Made by a program: the position numbers and the translations under genes. Positions 46,902 through 57,083 of a DNA stretch of 64,000 nt are shown one piece after another. The number at the start of each line of letters is the position of its first letter. Position 1 is the first letter of the stretch. Source of the DNA: CAWBOY01 sp963790585 (GTDB lineage: Bacteria; Planctomycetota; Planctomycetia; Gemmatales; Gemmataceae); the NCBI GenBank assembly GCA_963790585.1, contig CAWBOY010000008.1, positions 248,001 to 312,000 on the forward strand, written 5' to 3'. The notes below the pieces were generated by a model, which saw only the letters and a program-made list of their open reading frames with translations, did no database searches and had not been told where the DNA came from.

Positions 46902-46980
46902 CAAGAGCCGGGAGCGTCGGCTCCCGGAGAAAGTCTGCGCGAGTGTAATGCGCTCCGGTCGCTAACGCTCCCGGCTCTTG
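46902..46980. repeat. Palindromic intergenic repeat, family C, second copy
   Basis: CAAGAGCCGGGAGCGTCGGC... (46902-46929) and ...TCGCTAACGCTCCCGGCTCTTG (46953-46980) form long imperfect arms. They share CCGGGAGCG and the CGGTCGCT(T/A)ACGCTCCCG element with 11613-11688. It lies between two minus-strand genes. Confidence 0.85.
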
Positions 46981-46994
46981 GAGACAACTTCGCA

Positions 46995-49787
46995 TCACCC
47001 GAACTCAACTCGGACCTGCATCAAATCGTGATGATTCACGTCCAATAAAACCGCGTCGCCGCTGGTCGATAGGTCGACCAGGGTTTGTCCGCGGCAATCG
47101 ACAAGCATGGTGCGCTTCGGATTGCGCGGACAGCGCAACTCAGCGGGGCCGCTGTTGCCACTGCACTCCAACATGCGGGCGATGATGGATTCACCTTCGC
47201 CGGGCCGAAGGCTGAGCAGCAGAACATTAGTCGCATCAAGGTGAAAAAGCCAGCCGGTGTCGCCGACGTGAGGCGGCCCTTGCACCGTCGCCGTCACCGG
47301 CGCAGGCGTCGTCAACCCGAGTGCCGTTTGCATCGGAACATCGCGATCAAGACCGATGGCCAAATCGAAAGTCGTCGCCGCCTCACCGGCTGGGATGAGG
47401 ATGACGTCGACCATCCGATTACCCTGACGCTGATGAAAGGGCAAGCCGCCCGGCAGAATGATGGTGTTTTGCGATCCTTGACGTAGCTCGAGGAAGTCAC
47501 CCGTCTCTGGCCGAGTGACACCAGTCAACTCGACTGTACCGTTGCCGCCGCGGAGCATCGGTGCCGTCGGGTCGCGCCAGGCGAAGCGGGCCCCGTAAAA
47601 CGAATGCCAGGGGTAGCCTTCCGGCTGGCGCGTGGGCGTCAATTCGATGCGCATTTCGAGAATCGGCCGACCGATCCAGGCGCGGAAGCGCTGCCGAAAT
47701 GTAGCCAGTTCCTCGTCGTGGGTATCGACCAGGACGCCTTCGGTGACAATTTCACCGAGCGCGGGGCCGACGGAGTTGACGGTTGACTTTCGCATCCGTG
47801 CCGTGCTGCCGGGATTGAAGATCAGCTGTTGACCGATGCGATTGACACGCGTGCGATGGTCGCGTATCGCTTTGAGGCCGCCGGTAGAAGGGTCGATTTC
47901 GGCCTCGAAGAATTCGTTGCGTACCGAGCGCTCGTCCGCGAGCTTCATCCGTCCGAGAGCTGGGGGCGCGGCGGGCCCGCCCGTTTTGGGAAACCAGGCA
48001 AAACCGAGCGCTGGCACTTCGACGACGACCAGTCCGGTGGTGCCATTCAGCTGGCTTGCTTTGACGGCGCCGCCGGTTGGAATGGCTGCCTTGAGGTCCG
48101 GCAGCTCGAGCGCGATGCGGCGTTTGAAGCTACAAGGATTGAGGACCAAGAACCCGTCGTGCGCTGGGCCTCGGGCTACGAGCCTATGGCTGAGCGCTGC
48201 CGCTGTTTTTTCGAGAGCGCCGTTCAATTCTTCTTGGTCAATGACCACCGCCGATTCGACGCAATCTTCCAGCCGGACCAGTTCCGCATCGGCCGGCACT
48301 CCTTCGGCGGGTGGGCCGCCCAGGCCGCGCGACAGGGCACTCAGCGTAAATAAAGTATCGAGCTTGCGCCGCGCCCGTTGTTGCACGGCGAAGCCGCTGA
48401 CAACATCGCGCGGCCCGCCTGCCTCGGCCGCGGCCACGCGGGTCAGGAGATACTCGCTGTGAAACTCGTCGGCCGTCGCTGGCGAGGGATAATCCTGGGG
48501 CGAAACCGAGCTGAGGTAATTCGACAGCGTCGACCAAACGCCGAGGACCGGAGCGAGCCGATTCAGCTCCTGCCAATCCGCGTACCAGGGCGCCGGCTCT
48601 TTCTCACGATGCAACAGCGCCAGCGACGCGGAAGAGTCGTGCATCAACGTCTGATAAAGATGGTAGGGCAGATGAAAATAGGTTTGGGGCGAATCGGCCG
48701 CCAGGGGTATCCGCGCGAACGCCTCAATCTGTTTGCCGTCGAGCGAACACCAACTAATGACCGCGCCGCGATGCGTCGGCAGCATACTGTCATCAAATGC
48801 GAGGAGCACCGCGCGGCTAATCCCCAGGTTCTGCAACAGCATCGGCAGCTGCGGGTGGGAGCCAAATTTGTGCCGGGCGAAGACCGCCACCTCTTTCCCT
48901 AAGAGTTCCTTGTAAACACGTTGGCCTTTTTGGATATTCCAGATCTGTGACTCCAGCGGCAGCAGCGCATCGTCTCGTTCCTGATAGGGGCCGCCGCAGA
49001 GTTCGGCCTGTTCGCCGGCCAGTCGTTCCCGCAGAATCGCGAAGTGTTCCGGTCGATCCCGTGCGAGTCGCGCAAGCCGTTCGGCGCAGGCGATCACATT
49101 GAGCGAATGACCCAGCCGTAGACCTTGGGGCCACTCGGTTTCCGGCTTTTGTTCGTCCAGTAAACAGAGATCAATCAGGTGCAACGGCGAGGAGGACACG
49201 ATCTCGCGCGCTTCCAGCAACCTCTGCGCCGCAGCCTGCAAATGGCGGCCTGCGGCGCCGGGATCGTCGCCCGTCAGCGCGGCCACGGCTTGGCTGACGT
49301 CATTCCAGAAATCGTCCTTCGACAGGACGTTGTCATGCGACATCGCCTCGAACAGACCGTGCAGCTGAACGTAGCCGAACCCTAAAGCGAGAAACGGTGC
49401 AATTCGCTCCGCAGGCAGTTCAAGCAACATTTTCGTCGTCGAATCGGCGGCTGGCTCAAGGGCTGCTTTGAGCCGAGCCAGCGATTCGATCCGGCTCGCG
49501 GTCGTTTTGAAGACGATGGCGCCCGCCGCGCTGACGCGCGAATCCCAGTCGTCGGGCAGTCCCAGCGGCGGATGTTCGGGCACGGCAAAGATCTGCCCGT
49601 CAACAGGACGATCATGGTCATAGGGTGAGTCAATCCGCGGCGGCCCAATCGCGCGATTCAGGGCCGCTGGATGCCAAAGCACGCTCGCGGCATTGAGAAA
49701 AGCGGCTACGTCGTCGTCGGCGAGATAAAGCGTCGTATGCGTCGGCAAACGATACGGACTCAACAGGATCAAGGCTCGATCGCTCAT
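46995..49787 (-). CDS. Large GH38-like (alpha-mannosidase type) protein
   Basis: 930 residues, intact. The second half has the look of a GH38 C-terminal beta-sandwich: VRNEFFEAEIDPSTGGLKAI and RDHRTRVNRIGQQLIF, then EMRIELTPTRQPEGYPWHSF. The first half is compatible with a GH38/57 barrel: AGEQAELCGGPYQERDDALL, LPMLLQNLGISRAVLLAFDD and YFHLPYHLYQTLMHDS. The catalytic Asp motifs of active GH38 enzymes are not obvious to me, so it could be inactive or distant. No signal peptide is seen. The neighbouring glmS provides amino sugar, but a functional link is only a guess. Confidence 0.7.
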   Translation of the reverse strand: MSDRALILLSPYRLPTHTTLYLADDDVAAFLNAASVLWHPAALNRAIGPPRIDSPYDHDRPVDGQIFAVPEHPPLGLPDDWDSRVSAAGAIVFKTTASRIESLARLKAALEPAADSTTKMLLELPAERIAPFLALGFGYVQLHGLFEAMSHDNVLSKDDFWNDVSQAVAALTGDDPGAAGRHLQAAAQRLLEAREIVSSSPLHLIDLCLLDEQKPETEWPQGLRLGHSLNVIACAERLARLARDRPEHFAILRERLAGEQAELCGGPYQERDDALLPLESQIWNIQKGQRVYKELLGKEVAVFARHKFGSHPQLPMLLQNLGISRAVLLAFDDSMLPTHRGAVISWCSLDGKQIEAFARIPLAADSPQTYFHLPYHLYQTLMHDSSASLALLHREKEPAPWYADWQELNRLAPVLGVWSTLSNYLSSVSPQDYPSPATADEFHSEYLLTRVAAAEAGGPRDVVSGFAVQQRARRKLDTLFTLSALSRGLGGPPAEGVPADAELVRLEDCVESAVVIDQEELNGALEKTAAALSHRLVARGPAHDGFLVLNPCSFKRRIALELPDLKAAIPTGGAVKASQLNGTTGLVVVEVPALGFAWFPKTGGPAAPPALGRMKLADERSVRNEFFEAEIDPSTGGLKAIRDHRTRVNRIGQQLIFNPGSTARMRKSTVNSVGPALGEIVTEGVLVDTHDEELATFRQRFRAWIGRPILEMRIELTPTRQPEGYPWHSFYGARFAWRDPTAPMLRGGNGTVELTGVTRPETGDFLELRQGSQNTIILPGGLPFHQRQGNRMVDVILIPAGEAATTFDLAIGLDRDVPMQTALGLTTPAPVTATVQGPPHVGDTGWLFHLDATNVLLLSLRPGEGESIIARMLECSGNSGPAELRCPRNPKRTMLVDCRGQTLVDLSTSGDAVLLDVNHHDLMQVRVEFG

Positions 49788-50082
49788 AAGGTCGATCTAT
49801 GGCGCCGGGAGTTGATCGTCTGGAGAAGCGGTAAGGATCAGGCCAAGATGCGCCGCGACAATGATTGAAGTAGATTCGATGAACGTGCCCGGTAGGTGTC
49901 GCGGTGCATCCCTGAAAATGAGGGATTCCTTCAGAATTTTAATAAAGAGGGACTTGCAATCCTGGCAGAAAATGCTCTACTTATAGAAAGCATCCTTAAT
50001 ATCTCTCCGTTGCTTTCTCTCATTCGCCTCGGTCTCGTCGGTCTTTTTCGCTATCGTTGTTCTATTTGAAAGGATTGGCTCC

Positions 50083-51114
50083 GTGAAACTCAACTCGTTG
50101 CGTCGGTCTGGTGGATTCACACTGATCGAACTGTTGGTGGTTATCGCCATCATCGCTGTACTCATTGGTCTGCTGCTGCCGGCGGTTCAGAAAGTTCGTG
50201 AATCCGCGGCACGCTCGACCTCTTCCAACAACATGCGTCAAATGGGCATCGCGCTCAACGACATGGGCAACACGTACGCTGGTAAGTTGCCGCCGTCTTA
50301 TACCTACGGAACCGGTACGTTCCAGGGCAAGATGGGGTCGTTCTTCTTCTTTGCTCTGCCGAATATCGAGCAAGGGAACGTTTATAACTCGTTTACCACT
50401 GGGTACACGAACACAGCCAACTACCATGCTCCAGCCGCTGGCGCTTCGGCCACGGCCGCTCTCACCGCGATCAAGACCTACTACGCTCCGCTTGACAACA
50501 GCAATCCAGGTAACAACAACCAGTGCAGCTACTGGGTCAACGCTGCCGCGTTGAAGCCCGCCACCGCTGGTGAAAGCTATGGCGCGAAATTCCCCGCCAC
50601 CTTCAACCAGAAGGGTACCACCAACATCATCATCTTCGGCGAGCGTTATTCGCAAACCGCTGACGTTGCCTTCTATTGGGCTGATACGTTCGAGACCACC
50701 CAGACGGTGACGACGCCATACTCTTCGTCCTCAGCAAAGATTCCCGCTAACTCCATCTGGGGCGCGGGTGGTGGTTCGACGAGTCTTGTTGGCGTGAACC
50801 CAGGCGGCATGCCTGGCTGTGTTTATGCAACGACTCCGATCATGACAGCGAACAACATCCAGATTTGCAACGGCACCGCTCCCGCAGCGCCTGTTACTGT
50901 CGCTTCGCCGTACGGTGACCAGACGGCTCACGCTTACAGCGCTGCCGGCTTCCTCGTGACGATGGCTGACGCCAGCACTCGTCCGATGTCCACAATCTCG
51001 ACGACTCCTTACGCGGCCTACGAATTGAATACCACGACCAATCCTTATTGCTCGACGATCTTCAATTGGGCGTGCGATCCGAACACCACGACCGTGACCC
51101 CGAGCGGTTTCTAA
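50083..51114 (+). CDS. DUF1559 protein with prepilin-type leader, copy 3
   Basis: 343 residues. The ATG at 50083 gives MKLNSLRRSGGFTLIELLVV followed by the family motif IGLLLPAVQKVRESAARSTS. The extracellular part is rich in Thr, Ser, Asn and Ala and poor in charge (TYGTGTFQGKMGSFFFFAL), with AAGFLVTMADASTRPMST in the place of the usual DGS motif, so it has diverged from the copies at 26-29 kb. Codon choice is strongly biased to a few codons (GCT, ACC, AAC), hinting at high expression. A strong intrinsic terminator follows. Confidence 0.95.
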   Translation: MKLNSLRRSGGFTLIELLVVIAIIAVLIGLLLPAVQKVRESAARSTSSNNMRQMGIALNDMGNTYAGKLPPSYTYGTGTFQGKMGSFFFFALPNIEQGNVYNSFTTGYTNTANYHAPAAGASATAALTAIKTYYAPLDNSNPGNNNQCSYWVNAAALKPATAGESYGAKFPATFNQKGTTNIIIFGERYSQTADVAFYWADTFETTQTVTTPYSSSSAKIPANSIWGAGGGSTSLVGVNPGGMPGCVYATTPIMTANNIQICNGTAPAAPVTVASPYGDQTAHAYSAAGFLVTMADASTRPMSTISTTPYAAYELNTTTNPYCSTIFNWACDPNTTTVTPSGF

Positions 51115-51156
51115 TTCCACTAGTTGGTCTTAGCATCTGGCTCATTGAGCAAATCG

Positions 51157-51198
51157 GCGGCTTCAGAAACAACAAGTTTCTGAAGCCGCTTTCTTTTT
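51157..51198 (+). terminator. Rho-independent terminator after DUF1559
   Basis: Perfect 14-base arms GCGGCTTCAGAAAC (51157-51170) and GTTTCTGAAGCCGC (51176-51189) with a five-base loop are followed by TTTCTTTTT. This is the clearest intrinsic terminator in the window and supports the gene being a highly expressed monocistronic unit. Confidence 0.92.
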
Positions 51199-51275
51199 CG
51201 GCCATATTGAATACGATTGCCTTTGAGTCGGTCGAATCGTTATTCTGTTTCCAATCCCTTTTCGCCGGTCGCGCG

Positions 51276-53601
51276 ATGCCCCAGTCCCGTTCGCCGTCCA
51301 CTCCTCCGCCGATAGGCTTGGATCCTCTCCAGGCCAAGGTCGAGTGCGCCCGCTCTGAAGGGCGCCACCAACAAGCCCTCGAAGTAGCCAAGCAGCTTTT
51401 CAAAGGCTCCCCGACTACCGAGCATCGCACCTTATTAAAAACGGTTACCGTTGAAAGAGCGCGGCAGCTCCGGAAACAAGGGTATAACCGAGATGCGGCA
51501 GCAACGCTGGAGGCGGGGATCCGACTCGATGAAGCCAATCCGGCCTGGATTGAGGAGCTGGCTCGGGAGATCGCTTTGACGGGCGAAACGGAGAAAATTT
51601 CCGCGTTCCGGTCCAGGCTTCCCACTGACTCACCGATCACGAAAGATCTGGAATTGCAGATCCTCGACGCCGCCATTGAAAAAGAGGCCGCTGGCCGCAC
51701 CTTGGTCCCGGACGCGCTTCGTGCCGACTTCGATCGAGTATTACTTGCCTTCACTCAGCTGGAGCGTGGCCAAGACGACGCGGTGCGGGAAACGCTTCAG
51801 GCAATCGGGTTGCGGTCTCCATTCAACGAATGGAAACTTCTGCTCCGTGGTCTCCAGGCGTGGTATCAACAGGACGACAGTCGTGCAATCGATAATTGGC
51901 AACGCCTCAGTCCAACGCGATTACCGGCACAGCTGGTTGCGCCTTTTCGCCTCAAGATCGACTCTGCCTTTCGAACCGCCCAGCCCAAGGATCTTCAGGC
52001 GCTCCTGAGTATGCGCTTACCAGCGCCTTCAAGGAGCCGCGATAGGGCCGCAGCTGCAATCGATTCGCCCCTTGATGAGTCGCGGCAAATCGTTGGCTGC
52101 CGCCTTGAAGAAAGTCGAGCCTATCGTTGCGCTTCCTCCGTCAACAAGCGCCCAGCGTGGTGCCGCGTCTCGCCAACTGCTTTTATTGGGCCATCCTTGA
52201 TGGTCTTCCGTCCGATATTTCGCATTATCGGCGTGTTTTCGGCGCGCCTGAGTTTGATCGAGATTTTCAGCGCTTGCTCGCCCTCGGCCTCGAACGACTG
52301 GACGGACCTGAGCTGATCGAGTCTTACACAGCCTGGCAAGCATATGAAAGAGAGGTCGCGGCCCATCCGGAGCTATGGCCGTCGGGACAGGCGGAACGAG
52401 CGCGCGCCTTGTTATGGCTACACATGGGAGATATCGCGGCGCGCATTGATGACGAGCGCGAAGAAGGGGGCCATTTTGGAGGCGTACCAGCCCCGAAACT
52501 GCCACATATCAATGCTGTTACCTGTTTCCAACGAGCCATCGAGTTCGCGCCCGATATGGTAGAGAGTTATCGCAATTTATTTGATTACGAACGGTGGAAA
52601 AAGCGACCCGCCAAGGCTGCCCAGGCGGGCAGGAAATTGCTCGACGTCTTTCCCGATCATCTGGAAACGCTGCGCGATCTCGGCGAACTGCTTACCGAGC
52701 AGGGAAATTATGCCGAGGCATTGACCTTGTATCAGGCGCGGTCAAAGTCAATCCGCTCGATCGCGGCTTGCGCGAAGCCGTCAAATCGGCTTGCCTTAAG
52801 GCGGCCGACGCCTTGATTGAAGCGAAGCAATTCGACGAGGCGCGGCGACACTACGAAATGGCCCAGTCGTTCGCCTCGACACCAGACGACCCCGAGGTCC
52901 TCGCGTCGTGGGTTTGCGGCGAGCTAATAAGTAAAAATGAGGCCCGCGCCGAGGAATTGCTGCAGTGGGCGCGTGCCCATGCCCCTGGGCCTGCTCTGAC
53001 GTATCGCCTGTTAGCCGAGGCGGCGCGGAAGAAACTTTCGCCCAAGATAAAGAAGCGCTTCGACAATGAGTTCAAAGCGCTTTTGGGCGGCCAGGCGGAT
53101 CAAAAGGTCGCCCGGATATTGCTCGCGGCGACAACATGGTTTGAGCGTCAAGAGATCACGTATACAGGACTCAAGACCCATCGCGCAAAATACTGACCTA
53201 TCTCAGCCAGGCCCTGCGCCTCCACCTGGGACGAGCCGGTGCTGGTCGCTGTCTGTCGCGATTTAATCGACCTACATTCCATGAAGCTGCTTCGCGAGGT
53301 TATCGACCTTGGGGAATCCCGCTATTCGGCCAGTCCATACTTTCCTTATTTCCGAGCCTGCGCCGAGTTCATGAAGCCGAGGGGGCCATCCGTTTACTCC
53401 ACCAATCGCTATCTAGAAGATGCACGATCAAAAATAGGAGCGCTGTCGTCCGAACAAAGTCGAGCGCTCCTGGACGAGATCAAAGAAAAAGAGCAGTCGC
53501 TCGATGACCTCAACCCGTTTGGGAGGGCGTTTCGGGAATTCTTCGACTTTGGTCGATCCGAGGACGATTTTGAAGATGAGGATGAATTCGACGACGATTA
53601 A
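51276..53601 (+). CDS. TPR-repeat protein of the chaperone operon (about five frameshifts)
   Basis: About 775 residues. The ATG at 51276 starts a helical, TPR-like protein (VECARSEGRHQQALEVAKQL; VERARQLRKQGYNRDAAATL). Shifts near 52015, 52120, 52735, 53190 and 53235 break the frame. Between them the text runs SIRPLMSRGKSLAAALKKVE, then PRLANCFYWAILDGLPSDIS, LRDLGELLTEQGNYAEALTL, AVKVNPLDRGLREAVKSACL and PVLVAVCRDLIDLHSMKLL, ending with the acidic EDDFEDEDEFDDD at 53601. It is followed 24 bases later by the J-like gene and then grpE and dnaK, so it is probably a substrate- or DnaK-binding cofactor. It has the highest density of shifts in the window. Confidence 0.72.
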
Positions 53602-53625
53602 CTACGAATGCAAGGAACTCGCGCG

Positions 53626-53919
53626 ATGGAAGATCCCTACCTCGTCATGGGACTGCCTGTGGATAGCACGGACGAAGCAATTCGTCAGCGTTATCTTGAA
53701 CTCGTCAAGCAATTTCCGCCCGAGCAGCAGGCTCAGAGATTCGCCGTCATTCGGTCGGCCTACGAGAAGCTGCGCGACCTGAACACCCGTGTACGTTATC
53801 GTTTGTTCGAAGCCGGTAAAAAAGACAGCATCGACGCTATCTTGGAGGAACTGGAATGTCAGAGTCCGCGCCGCCGGGTCTCTCTGAAAGAGCTGATAAC
53901 CAAGCTGCGCAAGCCTTGA
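53626..53919 (+). CDS. J-domain-like protein lacking the HPD motif
   Basis: 97 residues from the ATG at 53626; an ATG at 53608 is possible. The helical pattern of a J domain is visible: DPYLVMGLPVDSTDEAIRQR then YLELVKQFPPEQQAQRFAVI and RSAYEKLRDLNTRVRYRLFE. In place of HPD stands QFPPEQ, so stimulation of DnaK ATPase in the usual way is unlikely unless this variant works differently. The gene lies directly before grpE and dnaK, which strongly suggests a role with them. grpE overlaps its 3' end. Confidence 0.78.
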   Translation: MEDPYLVMGLPVDSTDEAIRQRYLELVKQFPPEQQAQRFAVIRSAYEKLRDLNTRVRYRLFEAGKKDSIDAILEELECQSPRRRVSLKELITKLRKP

Positions 53920-54787
53920 ATGACGAACAAATCCGAGCGGTTTTAGACGAAATGCGCGCCTGGCTGACGACGAACCGCGAACTCGCGCTCGCGCCCCCAG
54001 CGCCGTCGCCATCGATCGACCTCCATACCCTGCTTGCTCAATTCCTCGGTCTGCGCCATGAAGTCAACCTGCAAACAAAAGCAGCCCGGCGCAGCAAGAG
54101 CTGACCAGTTCCGCCATGCAGCAACTCTCCCAGGCGCTTGACGACCTCCGCCGGCAGCGCGACCAGGCTGAACAGGCACGTTCCCAGTCCGCCGATGAAC
54201 GCCTACGGCCGGTTTTGAATACCTTGGTTGAGCTTCACGATGCCTTGTCGCTGGCCAACCGCGAAGTGGCACGCGCCCAATGCTCGATTCAACCGTTGCT
54301 GGAAAAGGTAGTCGAAGTGCTCGAGCCGGACGAAAAAGACACTGAGGGGCAAATTTTTTTGCCCGACCAAATCGGACCTGTCAAGTTGCCTTGGCTGGCC
54401 GGCTTATTTGGCATTAAACCGATAAATAACAACGGGTTACGCGCCGAAATCGCTCGGCTACGCGACCGGCGCGAACACGACCGTCTCAAGAATAAGTCGC
54501 GCCAAGACCAGGCCAAACACGCGGCGCAAAGCGCGTCGCTGTCGCTTACGGCGCTCGTAACGGGATATACGATGGGGCTCCAGCGCATTGAGCGAGCCCT
54601 CAAGCAACATGGCTTGTCCGTAATCCCGACCGTCGGCCAGGTGTTTGACCCTGAACGAATGGAGGCTCTGGAAGCAGTCGCCGGCAGCGGCCGAACCTCC
54701 GGCGAAGTAATCGATGAAATCCGCCGCGGCTACCTATGGAACGGGCGCGTTTTTCGCTTCGCGCAAGTACGCGTCGCGAAAGGGTGA
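53856..54787 (+). CDS. grpE: GrpE-type nucleotide exchange factor (one frameshift)
   Basis: About 310 residues. The ATG at 53856 overlaps the J-like gene by 64 bases; a TTG at 53914 is an alternative start. The N-terminal segment (ALNDEQIRAVLDEMRAWLTT) is followed near 54094 by one missing C; correcting it gives QQELTSSAMQQLSQALDDLR. Then come the GrpE coiled coil (ERLRPVLNTLVELHDALSLA) and the beta-wing region (ERALKQHGLSVIPTVGQVFD and GEVIDEIRRGYLWNGRVFRF). It is longer than typical GrpE (about 200 residues), with extra sequence in the middle. It should release ADP from the DnaK encoded next. Confidence 0.8.
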
Positions 54788-54881
54788 ATTCCCTGCGCGT
54801 CGCAGCTAACAAGCGTCCAAATTTGCAGTAAGCTGTGGCGTTGACCAACATGTTTCCTCTTACCTAGGCGGGTGGCCTCTC

Positions 54882-56669
54882 ATGGACACAATCATCGGCA
54901 TCGATCTCGGCACTACTAATAGCGAAGTCGCTATCGTCCGCGACGGTCAACCTCATGTTTTTACCGATGATAATGATCCGATCCTGCCCTCGTTCGTAGG
55001 CCTGTCGGAAGATGGCCGGCTGTTGGTCGGCAAGGCGGCGCGAAATCAATGGGTTATCGCTCCCGAACGCACGATCAAATCGATCAAGCGGAAGATGGGA
55101 GAAGATGTCAAAGTCAAACTGGGGGAGCAGGAGTATCGCCCCCAAGAAATCTCGGCAATGATTCTGAAGGCTCTGAAGTCTCGAGCCTCGCAACAGCTCG
55201 GCTTCGAGGCGCGTAAAGCGGTCATCACGGTTCCAGCCTATTTCAACGACGCCCAGCGGCAAGCGACCAAGGAAGCCGGCGAGCTTGCCGGACTGGAAGT
55301 CGTTCGCATCATCAATGAGCCCACCGCCGCTTCGCTCGCTTACGACCCGAGTCAGGCCGAGATGCGGCGGATGCTCGTCTACGACCTGGGCGGCGGCACT
55401 TTTGACGTGTCTATTGTGCAATCCCAACAGGGCGTGGTCGAGGTTCTTTCTAGCCACGGCGATACGCACCTCGGCGGCGACGATTTCGACGATTTGCTTC
55501 TAAAACTGGTCTGTGATCGCTTCCAACAAGAGCATGGCATCGATCTCCGCACCAGCCTCATTCCCAAGGCGCGCATTCTACGGGCCGTCGAGGCCGCCAA
55601 GCGCTACCTCTCCGAACATCCGTTCGCCCGGATCGAAGAAGAATTCATCGCGGAAAAGGACGGGCAAGCCCTTCACCTCAACACGGAGATTAGCCGGGTC
55701 GAATATGAGGATTTAATTCGCCCTTTGCTCGATCGGACGATGGACTGCGTGCAACGCGCCCTCGACGATGCTCATCTCACGGGACGGCACATTGACAAGG
55801 TCGTATTAGTGGGCGGGAGCACGCGGACTCCCGTCATCTCGCAAATGCTCGAAAATCGCCTCGACCAGCCGCCGCACCAAGAGGTCAATCCGGATCTTTG
55901 TGTCGCCATGGGTGCCGCCATTCAGGGCGCGATCGTCGCCGGCATCGACGTCGGCTCCGTTCTGGTAGACATCACGCCGCATTCTCTTGGCATCAAATGC
56001 ATCGACGACTCGGAGGGTTATAGTTTCGAGTATCGCTTCGTGCCCATTATTCATCGCAATACTCCCTTACCGGCGACACGCAGCGAGCTGTTTCATACGC
56101 ACATGGATGGGCAGACCAAGGTGGAAGTCGACGTCTATCAAGGGGAAAGCGACGATGTGCGGCACAATCACCGCGTCGGCAAATTCATGGTCCAAGGCCT
56201 GGCGGCTGTGCCCGCCGGCAACCCCATCGTGGTCCAGCTCGACCTAAACCTTGATGGCATCCTCAAGGTCTCCGCCCGTGAACGAGCCACCGGATTGCAA
56301 AAAGAAGTCACCATCGAAAACGCCCTGGCCCGCTTTGAGCGGAATGAGCGTGCCGACGCACAGGCACGCCTCAACCAGCTCTGGGAGGGCTCTGACGAAG
56401 AGGACGAACTGCTCGATGACGATGAAGCCGAGGCTGAGCCGCCGACACTGATACCCGGCCCGCATGAAGGGCAACGCGAAGCCGTTCAGGCCCGGGCGCT
56501 CCTCGAGAAAGCAGAGCGCTTAGCAGAAAAAGTGCAGCCCGAGGACCGCCCAGAAGTCGACCAATTGATGCAGCGCGTGCGCACAGCTTTGACAGACCGG
56601 CAATGGGACAAGTTGGTCCAGGCGAGCAATGAGTTGGCCGACGTTCTTTTCTATCTCGAGGATGCGTGA
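54882..56669 (+). CDS. dnaK: Hsp70 chaperone DnaK
   Basis: 595 residues, intact, slightly short of the usual 610-640. The nucleotide-binding domain has IGIDLGTTNSEVAIVRDGQP, VITVPAYFNDAQRQATKEAG, IINEPTAASLAYD and the phosphate-binding LVYDLGGGTFDVSIVQSQQG, then VVLVGGSTRTPVISQML. The substrate domain includes NTPLPATRSELFHTHMDGQT and VVQLDLNLDGILKVSARERA. The lid is abbreviated, and an acidic stretch (EGSDEEDELLDDDEAEAEPP) precedes the last helices. The operon of TPR protein, J-like protein, GrpE and DnaK suggests a specialised second chaperone system rather than the general dnaK locus. Confidence 0.95.
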   Translation: MDTIIGIDLGTTNSEVAIVRDGQPHVFTDDNDPILPSFVGLSEDGRLLVGKAARNQWVIAPERTIKSIKRKMGEDVKVKLGEQEYRPQEISAMILKALKSRASQQLGFEARKAVITVPAYFNDAQRQATKEAGELAGLEVVRIINEPTAASLAYDPSQAEMRRMLVYDLGGGTFDVSIVQSQQGVVEVLSSHGDTHLGGDDFDDLLLKLVCDRFQQEHGIDLRTSLIPKARILRAVEAAKRYLSEHPFARIEEEFIAEKDGQALHLNTEISRVEYEDLIRPLLDRTMDCVQRALDDAHLTGRHIDKVVLVGGSTRTPVISQMLENRLDQPPHQEVNPDLCVAMGAAIQGAIVAGIDVGSVLVDITPHSLGIKCIDDSEGYSFEYRFVPIIHRNTPLPATRSELFHTHMDGQTKVEVDVYQGESDDVRHNHRVGKFMVQGLAAVPAGNPIVVQLDLNLDGILKVSARERATGLQKEVTIENALARFERNERADAQARLNQLWEGSDEEDELLDDDEAEAEPPTLIPGPHEGQREAVQARALLEKAERLAEKVQPEDRPEVDQLMQRVRTALTDRQWDKLVQASNELADVLFYLEDA

Positions 56670-56675
56670 GTTCTC

Positions 56676-56978
56676 ATGATTTGCCCGGTTTGCAAAGCCG
56701 ACAACAAAGAAGGTCCAGCGTGCCGACGCTGCAAATGTGACCTTGCCCTCCTCTTCAAGCTCGAAGAGCAGCGAGCGCATCAATTAGCGGCGGCGCGAAA
56801 TGCCTTGGTCCTGGGGCATTGGCAGACAGCCGCCGAGGAAGCCGGGAAAGCCGAGTGGATCCGCCTTGGGGAGGATGCAAGTCAAATCTTGGCCCTCGCC
56901 CGGCTTATGCAGAGCGACCATGAAGCGTCCTGGCGCTACTTTCGCCTGGCACGAAATGGGACCGCACCGTCTACTTAA
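56676..56978 (+). CDS. Small zinc-ribbon/TPR-like protein of the chaperone operon
   Basis: 100 residues, starting six bases after the dnaK stop. A zinc knuckle (MICPVCKADNKEGPACRRCK, with CxxC pairs) is followed by helices reminiscent of a single TPR unit (ALVLGHWQTAAEEAGKAEWI and LALARLMQSDHEASWRYFRL). The position and coupling suggest a DnaK cofactor or substrate adaptor. The family is not recognised. Confidence 0.75.
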   Translation: MICPVCKADNKEGPACRRCKCDLALLFKLEEQRAHQLAAARNALVLGHWQTAAEEAGKAEWIRLGEDASQILALARLMQSDHEASWRYFRLARNGTAPST

Positions 56979-56990
56979 ATTCGGACTACT

Positions 56991-57083
56991 GAGCCTGAAG
57001 CGTGCGCGAAGAGCATTCTTATGTTTTGAAATACGAATTCAAATACGAAAAGAAATGCCCCTTCGCTAACGCTTCAGGCTCGG
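56991..57083. repeat. Palindromic intergenic repeat, family B, second copy
   Basis: GAGCCTGAAGCGTGCGCGAA... (56991-57014) and ...TTCGCTAACGCTTCAGGCTCGG (57057-57083) are imperfect arms around a 42-base AT-rich centre. It shares the outer sequence with 8192-8262 and lies after the chaperone operon. Confidence 0.8.
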
